In this document: one piece after another, positions 53,312-62,160 of the stretch
Position numbering within the stretch: position 1 is the stretch's first letter
Layout: each line of letters opens with the position of its first letter
From: an uncultured Lachnospiraceae bacterium
Lineage (GTDB): Bacteria > Bacillota > Clostridia > Lachnospirales > Lachnospiraceae
DNA length: 62,160 nucleotides
NCBI GenBank assembly: GCA_900549665.1
Contig: URPH01000018.1
Span: 1 to 62,160, forward strand
Direction: 5' to 3'
Position numbers and translations under genes: made by a program
Notes under the pieces: generated by a model
What the model was told of the DNA's origin: nothing
The model's input: the letters and a program-made list of their open reading frames with translations, nothing else
The model's database searches: none

Positions 53312-55168
53312 TTAAGTTAAGGAAATATGCGTTTTCTGTATATTCTGGATCGCCTTTTTCATTGCAACGATCTTTTGAAAAGCTCCGGGATCCGTACCGG
53401 CACCCTCGGTAATCCTCTGCAGGGTCGCCCGCTTGATCGTGATCAGGATATCGGCAAGTGCCCTTTCCTTGTCATTTACCGAATCAAAAACTCTGCCCTG
53501 ATCATCCAGATTGACCTCGGTGCTTCCCTTGATGCGGCTTAGCATATCGGTAAGCTTGGTACTGAATAAGGAAGCGATCTCCAACTGTTCCTCCTCATCC
53601 GTCTCCTCCGATGCCTGAAGCGCAGTCATGATAGCTCCCGGATTGGGCATTCTGCCCTCCCTCAGATCCGAAAGCAGTCTCACAGCCGCCTTTTTGTAAA
53701 TTCCCTCCGTAAAATCCTCTTCGGAGATATAATTCTGGATCTTCTGGTACAAAGCCGGTTCCTCTGCAAGCCAGGTCAACAGCACTCTCTGATTGTACAA
53801 GACCGGATCATCCTTTTTTTTGTTTTTCCTGATCTCGTTTTCTTCCTGTCTGCGGACCGGACTGATCCGTGCCTGCGAGCTGTTGCCATAGGATGCGACG
53901 CTGCTGCACATCTCATCATATCCAAAATGGTATTTGTCACATACCATTTCAATAAAGGGCTTGATATCTTCAAACTGGTCGGAAAGTGTGTACATCTTTT
54001 CCACCAGCGCCTTACGAAACTTAAGCTTGCTTTCCGGGCTCTTTAGGTCATATCCCTTTTCCATCATGCGAAGTTCAAAGCTGAAGCTGTCCTCAGCCTG
54101 ATCGATCCGGTCCTGAAAAGCATCCTGTCCCATATTTTTGATGAATTCATCCGGGTCCTTGTAGGGCTCCAGATGCAGGATTTTGCCTGTCATACCGTAA
54201 TTTCTCAAAATATCGATGGCCCGGAGTGCTGCCTTGGTACCGGCTCCGTCACTGTCATATGCCAATACAATATTGTCGGCATACCTGCGCAAAATCGCTG
54301 CCTGACCACCGGTAAATGCGGTTCCGAGCGATGCGACCGCCTCAGTAAAACCGGCCTGGTGCATGGCAATGACATCCATATAGCCTTCGCACAGGATCAG
54401 ATAGCCCTTGCGGGATGTCCGGGCAAAATTCATGCCATACAGGTTGCGGCTCTTATCAAATACGACAGTTTCCGGTGAGTTGAGGTATTTGGGCTCCCCT
54501 TCACCGATAACACGGCCTCCAAAGCCGATGACCTTGCTGTTGATATCCTGGATCGGAAACATGACACGGTTCCAGAACTTGTCATGCAGTCCGTATTTTT
54601 CATGGAAGGATGCAACCCCGGAATCGACAATCTCCTTGTCGGTATATCCTTTGGATCTAAGATACAGGACCAGATCATTGCTCTTGACATTGGAGTAACC
54701 CAATGCAAACTTTTTCATGGTCTCATCGGACAATTCGCGGTTTTTGAAATAACGCATGCCGACCTCACCCTGCGGAGCGCGCAACTGGAAGTAAAAATAA
54801 TTGGCCGCGTCCTTGTTGAGTTCCATGATCCGTGCCTTGGCATTCATGGCACGTCTGGCATTTTCATCATACTCAGCTTCCGGCAGCTTGACGCCGGCAC
54901 GCTCTGCAAGCATCTTCATGGCTTCCACAAACGTATAATTTTCATATTGCATGATAAAAGTAAAAACATTGCCGCCAATTCCGCAGCCAAAGCACTTAAA
55001 GATCTGTCTGCTCGGACTTACGGAAAAGGATCCTGTTTTTTCATTATGAAACGGACACAGCCCGACGTAGTTAGCACCTCTTTGCTTCATACGCACATAG
55101 CCGGAAACCACATCGACAATGTCGTTTTTTTGTCTGACCTCTTCTACGAGCTCTTCCGGATAATACAT
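53312..55168 (-). CDS. dnaG: DNA primase
   Basis: This is a 618-residue protein with an N-terminal CHC2 zinc finger (CPFHNEKTGSFSV..., CFGCGIGG), a TOPRIM fold with LCEGYMDVIAMHQAG, YDSDGAG and a C-terminal helicase-binding helical domain. It makes RNA primers at the replication fork. It is 41 bp ahead of rpoD. Confidence 0.95.
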   Translation of the reverse strand: MYYPEELVEEVRQKNDIVDVVSGYVRMKQRGANYVGLCPFHNEKTGSFSVSPSRQIFKCFGCGIGGNVFTFIMQYENYTFVEAMKMLAERAGVKLPEAEYDENARRAMNAKARIMELNKDAANYFYFQLRAPQGEVGMRYFKNRELSDETMKKFALGYSNVKSNDLVLYLRSKGYTDKEIVDSGVASFHEKYGLHDKFWNRVMFPIQDINSKVIGFGGRVIGEGEPKYLNSPETVVFDKSRNLYGMNFARTSRKGYLILCEGYMDVIAMHQAGFTEAVASLGTAFTGGQAAILRRYADNIVLAYDSDGAGTKAALRAIDILRNYGMTGKILHLEPYKDPDEFIKNMGQDAFQDRIDQAEDSFSFELRMMEKGYDLKSPESKLKFRKALVEKMYTLSDQFEDIKPFIEMVCDKYHFGYDEMCSSVASYGNSSQARISPVRRQEENEIRKNKKKDDPVLYNQRVLLTWLAEEPALYQKIQNYISEEDFTEGIYKKAAVRLLSDLREGRMPNPGAIMTALQASEETDEEEQLEIASLFSTKLTDMLSRIKGSTEVNLDDQGRVFDSVNDKERALADILITIKRATLQRITEGAGTDPGAFQKIVAMKKAIQNIQKTHISLT

Positions 55169-55180
55169 CTGTGTTTCCTC

Positions 55181-56188
55181 TCATCCATGCCATGTCTTTG
55201 GGATAAACAATTCCTCATATTTGCTGATCGCAAAACGATCCGTCATGGCTCCTACATAGTCGCAGACAATCTGTTCTTTGGTGCTTCCGTCCCGGTCCAT
55301 CAGCTCGACCGTCTCTCTCGGAAGCTTATCAAAATGATTGAGATAATATTCATATAAAGCCTCGATCAATACCTCGGCCTTGCCCTCTTCGCCCTTGGCA
55401 ATCGGGTTTTGATAGACATTTTCAAACATAAACTGCCGCATCTGCCGCATGGCTTCCGCCACCGGTGCGGACATGGTAATATCATTGTTTCCTCTGCTGC
55501 TAGTGATAATATCGTGAATAAAGCTGTCCAGGCGTTCCGGCAGTGTATAGCCGATCACGGCTCCGATGCTCTTTGGCACATCACTGTCCTTTAAGATCCC
55601 GGCACGGATCGCATCGTCCATATCATGATGGATATAAGCAATCTTATCGGATATCCGCACGATCTTGCCCTCCAGTGTGGACGGCATACCGGAAGTCTGA
55701 TGATTTAAAATACCATCCCTGACCTCCAACGTCAGATTCAATCCCTGACCGTGCTTTTCCAATACATCAACGGTGCGGACACTCTGTACATTGTGTTCAA
55801 ATCCCTGTGGTGCAACACGGTTGAGCGCACGCTCTCCCGCATGTCCGAACGGAGTATGTCCCAGATCATGTCCCAAAGCGATCGCCTCTACCAGCTCTTC
55901 ATTTAAAAGAAGTGCTTTGGCAATCGTACGGGCATTTTGGGATACCTCCAGTGTATGTGTCAGCCTCGTCCGGTAATGATCCCCATCCGGTGTCAGAAAC
56001 ACCTGTGTCTTGTCCTTTAACCGGCGAAAGGCCTTACTATGTAAAATACGATCTCTGTCTCTTTGAAATACCGGGCGGATATCGCACTGCTCCTCCTCCC
56101 TCAGACGTCCCTTGCTGTTTTTGCTAAGGCACGCATACGGGCTTAGGTACTGAACTTCCCATTCCTCTAAATTTTCTCTGATCGTCAT
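55181..56188 (-). CDS. dgt: Deoxyguanosinetriphosphate triphosphohydrolase-like HD protein
   Basis: This is a 335-residue HD-domain protein: RDRILHSKAFRRLKDKTQVF, TRLTHTLEVSQNARTIAKAL (first H), ALGHDLGHTPFGHAGE (HD pair), GILNHQTSG, IVRISDKIAYIHHDMDDAI. dGTPases cleave dGTP to deoxyguanosine and triphosphate. It is 12 bp upstream of dnaG, a usual Clostridia order. Confidence 0.92.
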   Translation of the reverse strand: MTIRENLEEWEVQYLSPYACLSKNSKGRLREEEQCDIRPVFQRDRDRILHSKAFRRLKDKTQVFLTPDGDHYRTRLTHTLEVSQNARTIAKALLLNEELVEAIALGHDLGHTPFGHAGERALNRVAPQGFEHNVQSVRTVDVLEKHGQGLNLTLEVRDGILNHQTSGMPSTLEGKIVRISDKIAYIHHDMDDAIRAGILKDSDVPKSIGAVIGYTLPERLDSFIHDIITSSRGNNDITMSAPVAEAMRQMRQFMFENVYQNPIAKGEEGKAEVLIEALYEYYLNHFDKLPRETVELMDRDGSTKEQIVCDYVGAMTDRFAISKYEELFIPKTWHG

Positions 56189-56280
56189 ATTCTATCCCCA
56201 CACAATCTTTCCTTCACAGACATCCAGCCTCTGTTGCCGGCCGTCTGTGGCACAATCAAACAATTTTTGTTAAAAAAGAT

Positions 56281-56307
56281 AAAGTGAGCACATTTATGCC
56301 CACTTTA
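56281..56307 (-). terminator. Intrinsic terminator after the GerMN lipoprotein gene
   Basis: AAAGTGGGCA and TGTGCTCACTTT pair around a short loop; on the minus strand TATCTTTTTTAAC follows. It separates the lipoprotein gene from the dgt operon. Confidence 0.7.
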
Positions 56308-56432
56308 CTTATTCTGCGAAAAAAACGCGTTTCCTTTTTTTATTTTTAATTTTTCTTTTTTGTTTTTGCTTTTTTGCGCTAATACAGGCAGTTATTGTCA
56401 TCCTGCGTCATATCATGCCTGTTTTTGCAGCT

Positions 56433-57626
56433 TTAGTCTGCCTTGATACCGGTCTCGATCGTCACCTGATTGTCAGAAAGCCCTTTTTCAGCATTCATGA
56501 TAAGCTCGAGCTGTCCATCTGCCGTGATATAAGAATAGCCCTGTGGCTCTTCGGTCAGATCATCAAGATCATAGTCATAATGTAAAAACATTTCCCTGAA
56601 ATCACTTGAGTCAGATACCTTGTTTTTGTAATATTCGTCAAATGCTTCTCTGTCGATCTCTTTGCTGACTACCTTGAAATATCCCTGATTGGCCATATTG
56701 TAGGAAATCGTCTCCATGGCATCTGACATATCCTTCAGTCGCAGGCATTTACCCTCCACAAGATCAAAGGTCAGTGCATAAGTCTGTGTCGTTGTTTCAC
56801 CATTGACCGTCATCTTTTTAGTAAAGAGGAAGGAAATCTTTTCGGTTGTGCAAAGGCCGACCTTGTAATCCACGCTGTAGGATTCATATTCGGTCTTGTC
56901 CTCTTTTCCAAAATGATTGCTTGCAATATCAAATATAGCCTGATTCCATTTTTCCTGCAGTGCCTCATCCGGCATGCCGTCAAACTGTGGATAATAAATC
57001 TGCTTTTCATCCTGTGTATAGGCAGTGTCCTTCAGGTGGTAAGCCATGGCTTCCTTTGTACTATCTGTAGCTGTCGTGGTCTGTGTCCCGGAATCCTCAA
57101 AACGCAAAAGCGGCTTGTCATAAATGGCATGGCTGGTTTCCAGGGTCTTGCCATTGCTGGTGATCAGAATATCATCAGCACTGTAGGCATCCAGAAAGGT
57201 ATTAACCAAAGACCCTATTACAATATATTCACCTGCCGTTCCCATCATATTGATATAATTGGAAAAATCATTGGAAAGATCCAGCGTCAGGCTTTTCCCG
57301 GACTTGGAAAAATCCAGTACCTCGGTATCATAGGAAACAACATTGACAAGTGCAAGCTCCCCGATCAGATTGTCAGGGCTTAGAGAATCCATCTCAATCT
57401 CTTTTGCCTCAAAGCCACTGGCATCCGCATTGGAATAATAAATGCAAACAGAAACCTTCTGTGCATCTTTTGAAGCTTCCTCCTGCATCTGTTCTGTCGT
57501 GCCGGCATTGGCGGATACTTCGGCAGTATTATTTTTCTGATACTCCGTCAGTGTTTCTCCTCCACAGGCAGTCACAGACAATGCCAATACAGAAACAATA
57601 CCCATTATCAATAATCTTTTTTTCAT
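56433..57626 (-). CDS. Lipoprotein with GerMN and DUF3298-like domains
   Basis: The protein has 397 residues from ATG 57626 (GGAGAG ahead). A lipoprotein signal peptide with lipobox LSVTACGG is followed by a Ser/Thr/Glu linker. Residues about 55-180 are a GerMN domain (VSVCIYYSNADASGFE, SLTLDLSNDFSNYI). The rest reads AYTQDEKQIYYPQFDG, YKVGLCTTEKISFLFTKKM and resembles DUF3298, as in RsiV-like proteins. It is exported and attached to the outer face of the membrane. Confidence 0.8.
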   Translation of the reverse strand: MKKRLLIMGIVSVLALSVTACGGETLTEYQKNNTAEVSANAGTTEQMQEEASKDAQKVSVCIYYSNADASGFEAKEIEMDSLSPDNLIGELALVNVVSYDTEVLDFSKSGKSLTLDLSNDFSNYINMMGTAGEYIVIGSLVNTFLDAYSADDILITSNGKTLETSHAIYDKPLLRFEDSGTQTTTATDSTKEAMAYHLKDTAYTQDEKQIYYPQFDGMPDEALQEKWNQAIFDIASNHFGKEDKTEYESYSVDYKVGLCTTEKISFLFTKKMTVNGETTTQTYALTFDLVEGKCLRLKDMSDAMETISYNMANQGYFKVVSKEIDREAFDEYYKNKVSDSSDFREMFLHYDYDLDDLTEEPQGYSYITADGQLELIMNAEKGLSDNQVTIETGIKAD

Positions 57627-57736
57627 AAAACTCTCTCCATAACCTTTTTCATCCATTGATTTATGATACAAATCATACACGGTTTAAGTATTCTAAATAT
57701 ATCACGCTTCTGCCTTTTTGAGAAGTATTAAAAAAA

Positions 57737-57775
57737 TCCCGGAACAGTCTGACGCTTGATCACCCTGTCCCGGGA
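57737..57775 (-). terminator. Intrinsic terminator after the cytidylate-kinase-like gene
   Basis: TCCCGGGACAG and CTGTTCCGGGA form a GC-rich stem around 17 nt, followed on the minus strand by TTTTTTTAATAC. Confidence 0.85.
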
Positions 57776-57826
57776 ATTTACCAATCACTGATTTTTGCGG
57801 TCATCTGTCACTGACCGGTAACTATC

Positions 57827-58429
57827 TTATTTGGTTCTGGCTTCAATATATTTTTTAAGGATTTCGACAGTACCGTCAACTCCAAGGTGACTACTGCAGA
57901 TACACAGATCATAAGAGCTTGCTTTGCCCCAGTCTGCCTTGCAGTTGCTGTTATGGTATTCGCGACGCTTTTTATCAACCTTTTTCATCTTTTCCTCGGC
58001 ATCCTGTTCACCCAGATCGTAAATACGCATCAGACGCTCAATCTTGGCAAGATCCGTACCGTTGACAAAAATAGTAATAACATTCGGATTGTCCTTTAAA
58101 ATCTGATCAGAACATCTTCCGACAATGACAAAGCTCTTTCCTTCCTTTGCCCATTCACGCAGCAGATTAAACTGCAGCTTTGCTACATTCTGCTCCGGTG
58201 AATTGTTGTAGCCTTTGATTGTTCTGGCAAAAAGATAATTTTTTTCTTTTTCATCATAATCCTTTAAGTCAGCCAGCTCTTCATCTGACAGGTTGAGCTT
58301 TGCAGCTACTTCCTGCAGTAAATTGTGGTCATACAGTGGCAGTCCGTAAAAATCAGCAAGCTTCTGTGCGATCTCATGTCCGCCGCTTCCGTATTCACGT
58401 CCAACTGAGATAATTAACTGTTTGTCCAT
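57827..58429 (-). CDS. Cytidylate kinase-like protein
   Basis: This is a 200-residue protein with SVGREYGSGGHEIAQKLAD (P-loop-like glycine motif), PLYDHNLLQEVA and KSFVIVGRCSDQIL, typical of the cytidylate kinase-like family 2. These are common in Clostridia and differ from Cmk in the loop. It lies 17 bp past the transporter gene on the same strand. Confidence 0.82.
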   Translation of the reverse strand: MDKQLIISVGREYGSGGHEIAQKLADFYGLPLYDHNLLQEVAAKLNLSDEELADLKDYDEKEKNYLFARTIKGYNNSPEQNVAKLQFNLLREWAKEGKSFVIVGRCSDQILKDNPNVITIFVNGTDLAKIERLMRIYDLGEQDAEEKMKKVDKKRREYHNSNCKADWGKASSYDLCICSSHLGVDGTVEILKKYIEARTK

Positions 58430-58446
58430 CTAAGCATCCCCCTTTT

Positions 58447-59799
58447 TTACATAATACCCGGCACGTATCTGACAAAGATCATCAACATGGAAATCAATAC
58501 AACAATAATTGTCGCAGGTGCCATTGCTTTACAATATTTACCCCATTTAATAATATGACCGGCTTCGGCTGCTTTTGCAACGCCAACAACATTGGCACTT
58601 GCACCGATCGGAGTTGCGCTGCCACCGATATCTGTACCCATAGCCAGTGTCCATGATAAAGCATCCAGTAAGGCCGGATTGTTGCCAGCAAGTGCACTGA
58701 TGATCGGAACCATCGTTGCAGCAAACGGAATATTATCAACAAAGGCTGAGCATACAGCCGAGATCCAGATGATAATGGCAACCATAACATAGATATTGTC
58801 TCCTGCCACTTTTCCGATAAATCCCGCAATCAGTTCCAGTACGCCGGTCTGCTCAAGACCACCGACTACAATAAATAACCCGACAAAGAAGAGCAGTGTC
58901 TTGTAATCAACGCCCTTTAATAATTCTTTGGCATGTCTGGGTGCCGTAATGATCGTAAGAAGTGCGATAAATACACCGATCGTGGCAACACTCAACTCAG
59001 TCTGTGCATGCGTAACCAAAAGGACAACCGCAATACCGAAAATAATGCAGCTTATTATAAATCCCTTTTTGTCAAGGATTGCTTCCTTGGGATCCGCAAA
59101 GGTAGATGTATCAACCTTCTCCTTGGGGATCAGAGATTTTCTGAAAATCAAGTAAAAATAGATAACAACAAATATCATTGCAACAACTGCAATCAGACCG
59201 GTATTCATGACAAACTGTGCGAATGAATAACCAAGTGATGTTCCGATGATAATGTTCGGCGGGTCACCACACATAGTTGCAGATCCACCTAAGTTGGCAC
59301 AGAATACCTCTGCCATGATCATGGAAACCGGATTGAACTTCAACAGCTGTGACAGCTCGATCGTAACCGCCGCTAAGAACAGAATAACGGTAATACTGTC
59401 AATAAACATAGCTAAAAAGAATGATAACAGCATGAATGTGATAAAGATAGACATAACCTTGTATTTAACAAGCTTGGCAATCTCCATGCACAACCAGCGG
59501 AAAAATCCCACACGAGCCATACCTTCAACCATAACCATCATACCAAACAGGAAGATGATGGTCGCCCAGTTGACACCACTGCTGGATTCTCCTCCTCCAT
59601 ACCAAAATCCCAACGTACCGATCGTTTTGAAATTTAAGGTGTCAATAACGGCCTGCATAGAATGCAATCCCAGTCCGAACACCAAAACCAATGTCAAAAG
59701 ACCGCAACCAAGGGTAATGTACTGCTTCTCGACAACTTCTGTTACAATCAGAATAAACATTGCCACGAAGATAACAACAGCTAATACCTGTGCTAACAT
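58447..59799 (-). CDS. ArsB/NhaD-type ion transporter
   Basis: This 450-residue protein has about twelve membrane segments. NWATIIFLFGMMVMVEGMAR, FIDSITVILFLAAVTIELSQ, NLGGSATMCGDPPNIIIGTS and DIGGSATPIGASANVVG are the repeated motifs of the ArsB/NhaD (IT) superfamily. It exports or exchanges an anion or Na+/H+; specificity is not clear from the sequence. No arsR or arsenate gene is near, so arsenite transport is not supported by context. Confidence 0.82.
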   Translation of the reverse strand: MLAQVLAVVIFVAMFILIVTEVVEKQYITLGCGLLTLVLVFGLGLHSMQAVIDTLNFKTIGTLGFWYGGGESSSGVNWATIIFLFGMMVMVEGMARVGFFRWLCMEIAKLVKYKVMSIFITFMLLSFFLAMFIDSITVILFLAAVTIELSQLLKFNPVSMIMAEVFCANLGGSATMCGDPPNIIIGTSLGYSFAQFVMNTGLIAVVAMIFVVIYFYLIFRKSLIPKEKVDTSTFADPKEAILDKKGFIISCIIFGIAVVLLVTHAQTELSVATIGVFIALLTIITAPRHAKELLKGVDYKTLLFFVGLFIVVGGLEQTGVLELIAGFIGKVAGDNIYVMVAIIIWISAVCSAFVDNIPFAATMVPIISALAGNNPALLDALSWTLAMGTDIGGSATPIGASANVVGVAKAAEAGHIIKWGKYCKAMAPATIIVVLISMLMIFVRYVPGIM

Positions 59800-59919
59800 T
59801 TTCGTACCTCTTTTCTTCTTATTTTATATTATCTTTCTGTATTCACAAGTTTTTATTCTACATCATTTTACAGGAAATAACAAGAAAAGAATCTGTTAAG
59901 ATGCAGCAAAAAAATTGTA

Positions 59920-60726
59920 TTAAAACAGATATCTGTATTTGTGCATTTGTTGAAGCACAACCGTTTCGACTCTTCCCTTTTCTTCATCAGAATAAATAGG
60001 GATATTCTCCAATACTCTCTTAACATCATTCCCGGTAAATAAAAACTTTAAATGATATCCGTATAGCTGCTCGGCAGCATCCAGAGCATCTTCAAAGCTT
60101 TGGCAGATGGTCTTTCCCTTGACCTCACCGATCATATCGATCGTATTCTCACCAAGTGGATAATCCATGGTTGTATCTGCCAAAAGTCCGGCTCCCTGAT
60201 CAAAAAAGGGACAAAAACGGATTTTTCCATCTCCGTTCATGAGGACTGCAATATTGTGCATATGTCTGTCTTCGTTTAAAAAAAATGCATCAATGGTCAG
60301 CATCTTACTTATATATATTCCAAAATCTCTCAGCCCGGTAAGCTGCGCAGCCTGCTCAACAAGAAACCTTAATCTGTCTGTTGTTTCCGGTATGCTCCAG
60401 ACATCCTGCATGAGATTCCTGTTATATTTTGTCTTGTATAATCTCTGCAGCGTCATGATCTGCCAGTCTTTTTCCAGAAAATTATTGCTTTTTACACCAT
60501 TGAAAATCTGCCGTTTATATTTGATCTGTTCCGGCTCATATACTACAAATTCATCTGTCCCCAAGGTGGATTTTTTCAACAGCTGGGAAACCACATACTC
60601 AGCAAGCCCTTCATATCCTGTATAATCCGCCTTGTACCAGATACCATCCCGTTCCCATTTCAACTGATTGCCCTTTGATGAATGTCTGTCAAACAATTTG
60701 ATATTGTCTTCATATAATTCAATCAT
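59920..60726 (-). CDS. HipA-like kinase-fold toxin
   Basis: This 268-residue protein carries the C-terminal HipA-like kinase motifs: DAFFLNEDRHMHNIAVL (catalytic D.H..N) and FCPFFDQGAGLL (metal-binding D). The N-terminal half of standard HipA is reduced: GNQLKWERDGIWYKADYTGYE takes the place of the first lobe. Paired 3 bp after an XRE regulator, it forms a HipBA/HipBST-like toxin-antitoxin unit. In studied systems HipA-type kinases phosphorylate glutamyl- or tryptophanyl-tRNA synthetases. The target here is unknown. Confidence 0.75.
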   Translation of the reverse strand: MIELYEDNIKLFDRHSSKGNQLKWERDGIWYKADYTGYEGLAEYVVSQLLKKSTLGTDEFVVYEPEQIKYKRQIFNGVKSNNFLEKDWQIMTLQRLYKTKYNRNLMQDVWSIPETTDRLRFLVEQAAQLTGLRDFGIYISKMLTIDAFFLNEDRHMHNIAVLMNGDGKIRFCPFFDQGAGLLADTTMDYPLGENTIDMIGEVKGKTICQSFEDALDAAEQLYGYHLKFLFTGNDVKRVLENIPIYSDEEKGRVETVVLQQMHKYRYLF

Positions 60727-60729
60727 TGT

Positions 60730-61272
60730 CTACCTCTCTATCAAAATCCAAAAATCATCCTCTGCCATTCTTCCCTGTGTTTTTTCGATAATAAGCATGG
60801 GATCATAAAAAGGAAGTCCCAGCGCTTCCAGCTGGATTTTCATTTTATCCCTTGTCTTTGGAAAACACCGTGATTCAAGAAATGCTTTGTAGTCTTCATA
60901 AGTCGGTTCATCGTTTGAGCCAAACGCCCGGAACATAATATTTCTTGCGTAGTTTCTGATATATACTTTTTGATTCATTTCATCAACATCGATCAAGGTG
61001 CATTTCCGGTTCTTATACATATACCACATTCTTAATGGATATCTTTTAGCAGGAATTTTTCTGCTTTCCAGCCATTCATCATGCTCTGACAAAAGATCAT
61101 ACAGTAAAACAACCGGTCCGGTTATTTCTTTATCACTTGTCTCCCAGCGCTCTATCGTCGGCTTGGACACTCCCACAAACTTTGCAAATTCCTTTTGTGT
61201 CATTTGTAATTTTTCCCGGAAATGTTTTAAATCCTCCGGCATGATATGATCCATAACATTGTAAGTGTTCAT
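60730..61272 (-). CDS. XRE-family regulator with extra C-terminal domain, putative HipB-like antitoxin
   Basis: This is a 180-residue protein. The N-terminal helix-turn-helix FREKLQMTQKEFAKFVGVSKPT with ERWETSDK is XRE-type. The C-terminal 110 residues (RYPLRMWYMYKNRKCTLIDVDEMN, RCFPKTRDKMKIQLEALG) are unlike HipB and may be the HipS-like antitoxin part of a fused pair. ATG 61272 has GAGGTGG ahead. Two palindromes at 61293-61348 upstream are its likely operators. Confidence 0.75.
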   Translation of the reverse strand: MNTYNVMDHIMPEDLKHFREKLQMTQKEFAKFVGVSKPTIERWETSDKEITGPVVLLYDLLSEHDEWLESRKIPAKRYPLRMWYMYKNRKCTLIDVDEMNQKVYIRNYARNIMFRAFGSNDEPTYEDYKAFLESRCFPKTRDKMKIQLEALGLPFYDPMLIIEKTQGRMAEDDFWILIER

Positions 61273-61292
61273 TCTACCACCTCACTTATATT

Positions 61293-61313
61293 AAACCATC
61301 AAAATGATGGTTT
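61293..61313. promoter_or_regulatory. Palindromic operator 1 of the HipBA-like operon
   Basis: AAACCATCAAAATGATGGTTT is a near-perfect palindrome about 20 bp upstream of the regulator start. It shares the half-site ACCATCAA with the second palindrome; their centres are about 33 bp (three helix turns) apart. Confidence 0.75.
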
Positions 61314-61323
61314 GTAAATATAT

Positions 61324-61348
61324 TTTTACCATCAATTTGATGGTAAAA
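61324..61348. promoter_or_regulatory. Palindromic operator 2 of the HipBA-like operon
   Basis: TTTTACCATCAA and TTGATGGTAAAA flank a single T. It is perfect over 12 bp per arm. Together with operator 1 it should bind the XRE regulator as two dimers, giving autoregulation. Confidence 0.75.
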
Positions 61349-61351
61349 TAA

Positions 61352-61409
61352 AAATCCTTCCCGGAAATCATAAACAGTACATTGTTTAGTATTTCCTAAA
61401 GAAGGATTT
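61352..61409 (-). terminator. Terminator after the serine hydrolase remnant
   Basis: AAATCCTTC and GAAGGATTT plus an inner GGAAAT/ATTTCC pair form a hairpin with a run TTTTATTTT after it on the minus strand. It lies directly beside the second operator. Confidence 0.7.
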
Positions 61410-61436
61410 CTTTTTCTGATAACAGATATATTTACT

Positions 61437-62138
61437 CTATTTTTTAGCAAACCACACCGAATCCACTTCCGGCTCCAGCTTTAGATAATATCCGTCAATC
61501 TCACCGGTCAGCTCATCATAATGATAGGTCATCGGCATCGTAATAAAGATCGTATCTTCCTTTAACTCTTTGATCTGGAAGGTATCATAATGATAATGTG
61601 TCATCGGAAGCTTCCAGTCCTTATACAGCAGATAAAACTGTCCATTTTCGCGGACAACCGTCATTTTTCCGTAAGCCTTGCTTTCATAGACACCGGTATA
61701 GGCTTCCGCATCATGGGAAAGACTGGTTCCTTTCACAGGCTCACCCGGCATCAGATCTACCTTCCAGTCGTAATGCGTGCCGCCGAAAACGCCATCAAAT
61801 TTGTGCAGTCTTTCGGGCCAGTCAATATCTGATAAGGAAAGTACATGGTCGATCACCGTATATGCCATTTCATTTAAAAACGGTGCACTCGGCTTGTGTT
61901 TATTGACAAAAAGCATCATGCCGAGGTTTTTATTGGGAAGCAGGATCTCCATGGTACAGTATCCTTCAATTTCCCCGCTGTGGAATACAAAGGGAAGTCC
62001 ACGGTAAAAGATCGTCTTCCATGCCATGCCATACAGGCCGTAATCCGGGATTTCATCACTGTTCCAGGGAAAGACGTTCATGTCAACCACACCCTTGTGC
62101 ATCTCTTCTAAAGTGTACCCCTTGTCAAGGACATTTTA
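61437..62138 (-). pseudogene. Serine hydrolase (beta-lactamase family), 5'-truncated
   Basis: The remaining 221 residues hold the C-terminal part of a class C beta-lactamase/penicillin-binding-like protein: YGLYGMAWKTIFYRGLPFVFHSGEI with HSGEIEGY (the third KTG-like motif is HSG), then a tail of the DUF3471 kind (YTGVYESKAYGKMTV). The SxxK and YxN regions are missing. The frame meets a stop at 62136-62138 after VLDKGYTLEEM. Beyond it is sequence that looks unrelated and continues past the window edge. A mobile element end is a possible cause. Confidence 0.6.
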
Positions 62139-62160
62139 AAAAGAAGGGATTCCTAGATGT

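Noticed and set aside
58447..59799. Arsenite efflux pump ArsB
   Set aside because: No arsR, arsA, arsC or arsD gene is near and the superfamily is broad, so only a general transporter call is justified.

Overview
The window looks like a chromosomal segment of a low-to-moderate GC gut Clostridia, most likely a Lachnospiraceae member. This rests on the core genes (dgt-dnaG-rpoD-trmK-nif3 order, a bacterial RNase P RNA, a TGS/uridine-kinase fusion protein, HflX) and on the IS types (IS66, IS21, IS1634-like). No species assignment is possible without database comparison.

Layout. Positions 1 to about 25,660 form an AT-rich accessory island full of mobile-element debris and conflict-type genes. 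It holds a STAND NTPase with TPRs, a decayed IS21 interrupted by an intact IS66, and a RiPP-like operon (two radical SAM/SPASM enzymes and a 35-residue Cys peptide). These are followed by a decayed DDE-transposase IS, two paralogous tiny proteins, one of which heads an operon with a zinc-ribbon protein and a JAMM peptidase, and a DUF3990 ADP-ribosyltransferase-like toxin pair. The island ends with a multigene locus (metallophosphatase, TatD nuclease, membrane-anchored HExxH protein, divergent 831-residue helical-repeat protein plus mini-ATPase) and an AbiE pair whose toxin is broken. A decayed second copy of the TatD/831-residue locus lies about 5 kb upstream of the intact one, so this unit was duplicated and then partly eroded.

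From 25,671 onward the sequence is mostly housekeeping and almost all on the minus strand. It runs through a giant DUF4132 protein with two small partners, a 40-bp tandem-repeat intergenic region, a TtcA-like protein, a flavoprotein, two tandem G3E metallochaperone GTPases (one with a very long His/Asp tract), ExoIII, HflX, a HAD phosphatase and a thiamine pyrophosphokinase. Then come a surface O-acylation cluster (acyltransferase-3, DHHW protein, two MBOAT proteins, one SGNH-like protein), rnpB, the nucleoside-kinase/nif3/trmK/rpoD/dnaG/dgt macromolecular-synthesis block, a lipoprotein, a cytidylate-kinase-like protein and an ArsB/NhaD-type transporter. Near the right edge is a HipBA-like toxin-antitoxin pair with two palindromic operators, and a 5'-truncated serine hydrolase.

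Candidate undescribed systems are (i) the tiny protein / zinc ribbon / JAMM peptidase operon with a second tiny-protein paralogue elsewhere in the island, (ii) the TatD-metallophosphatase-metallopeptidase / 831-residue protein-ATPase locus, and (iii) the twin radical SAM RiPP operon.
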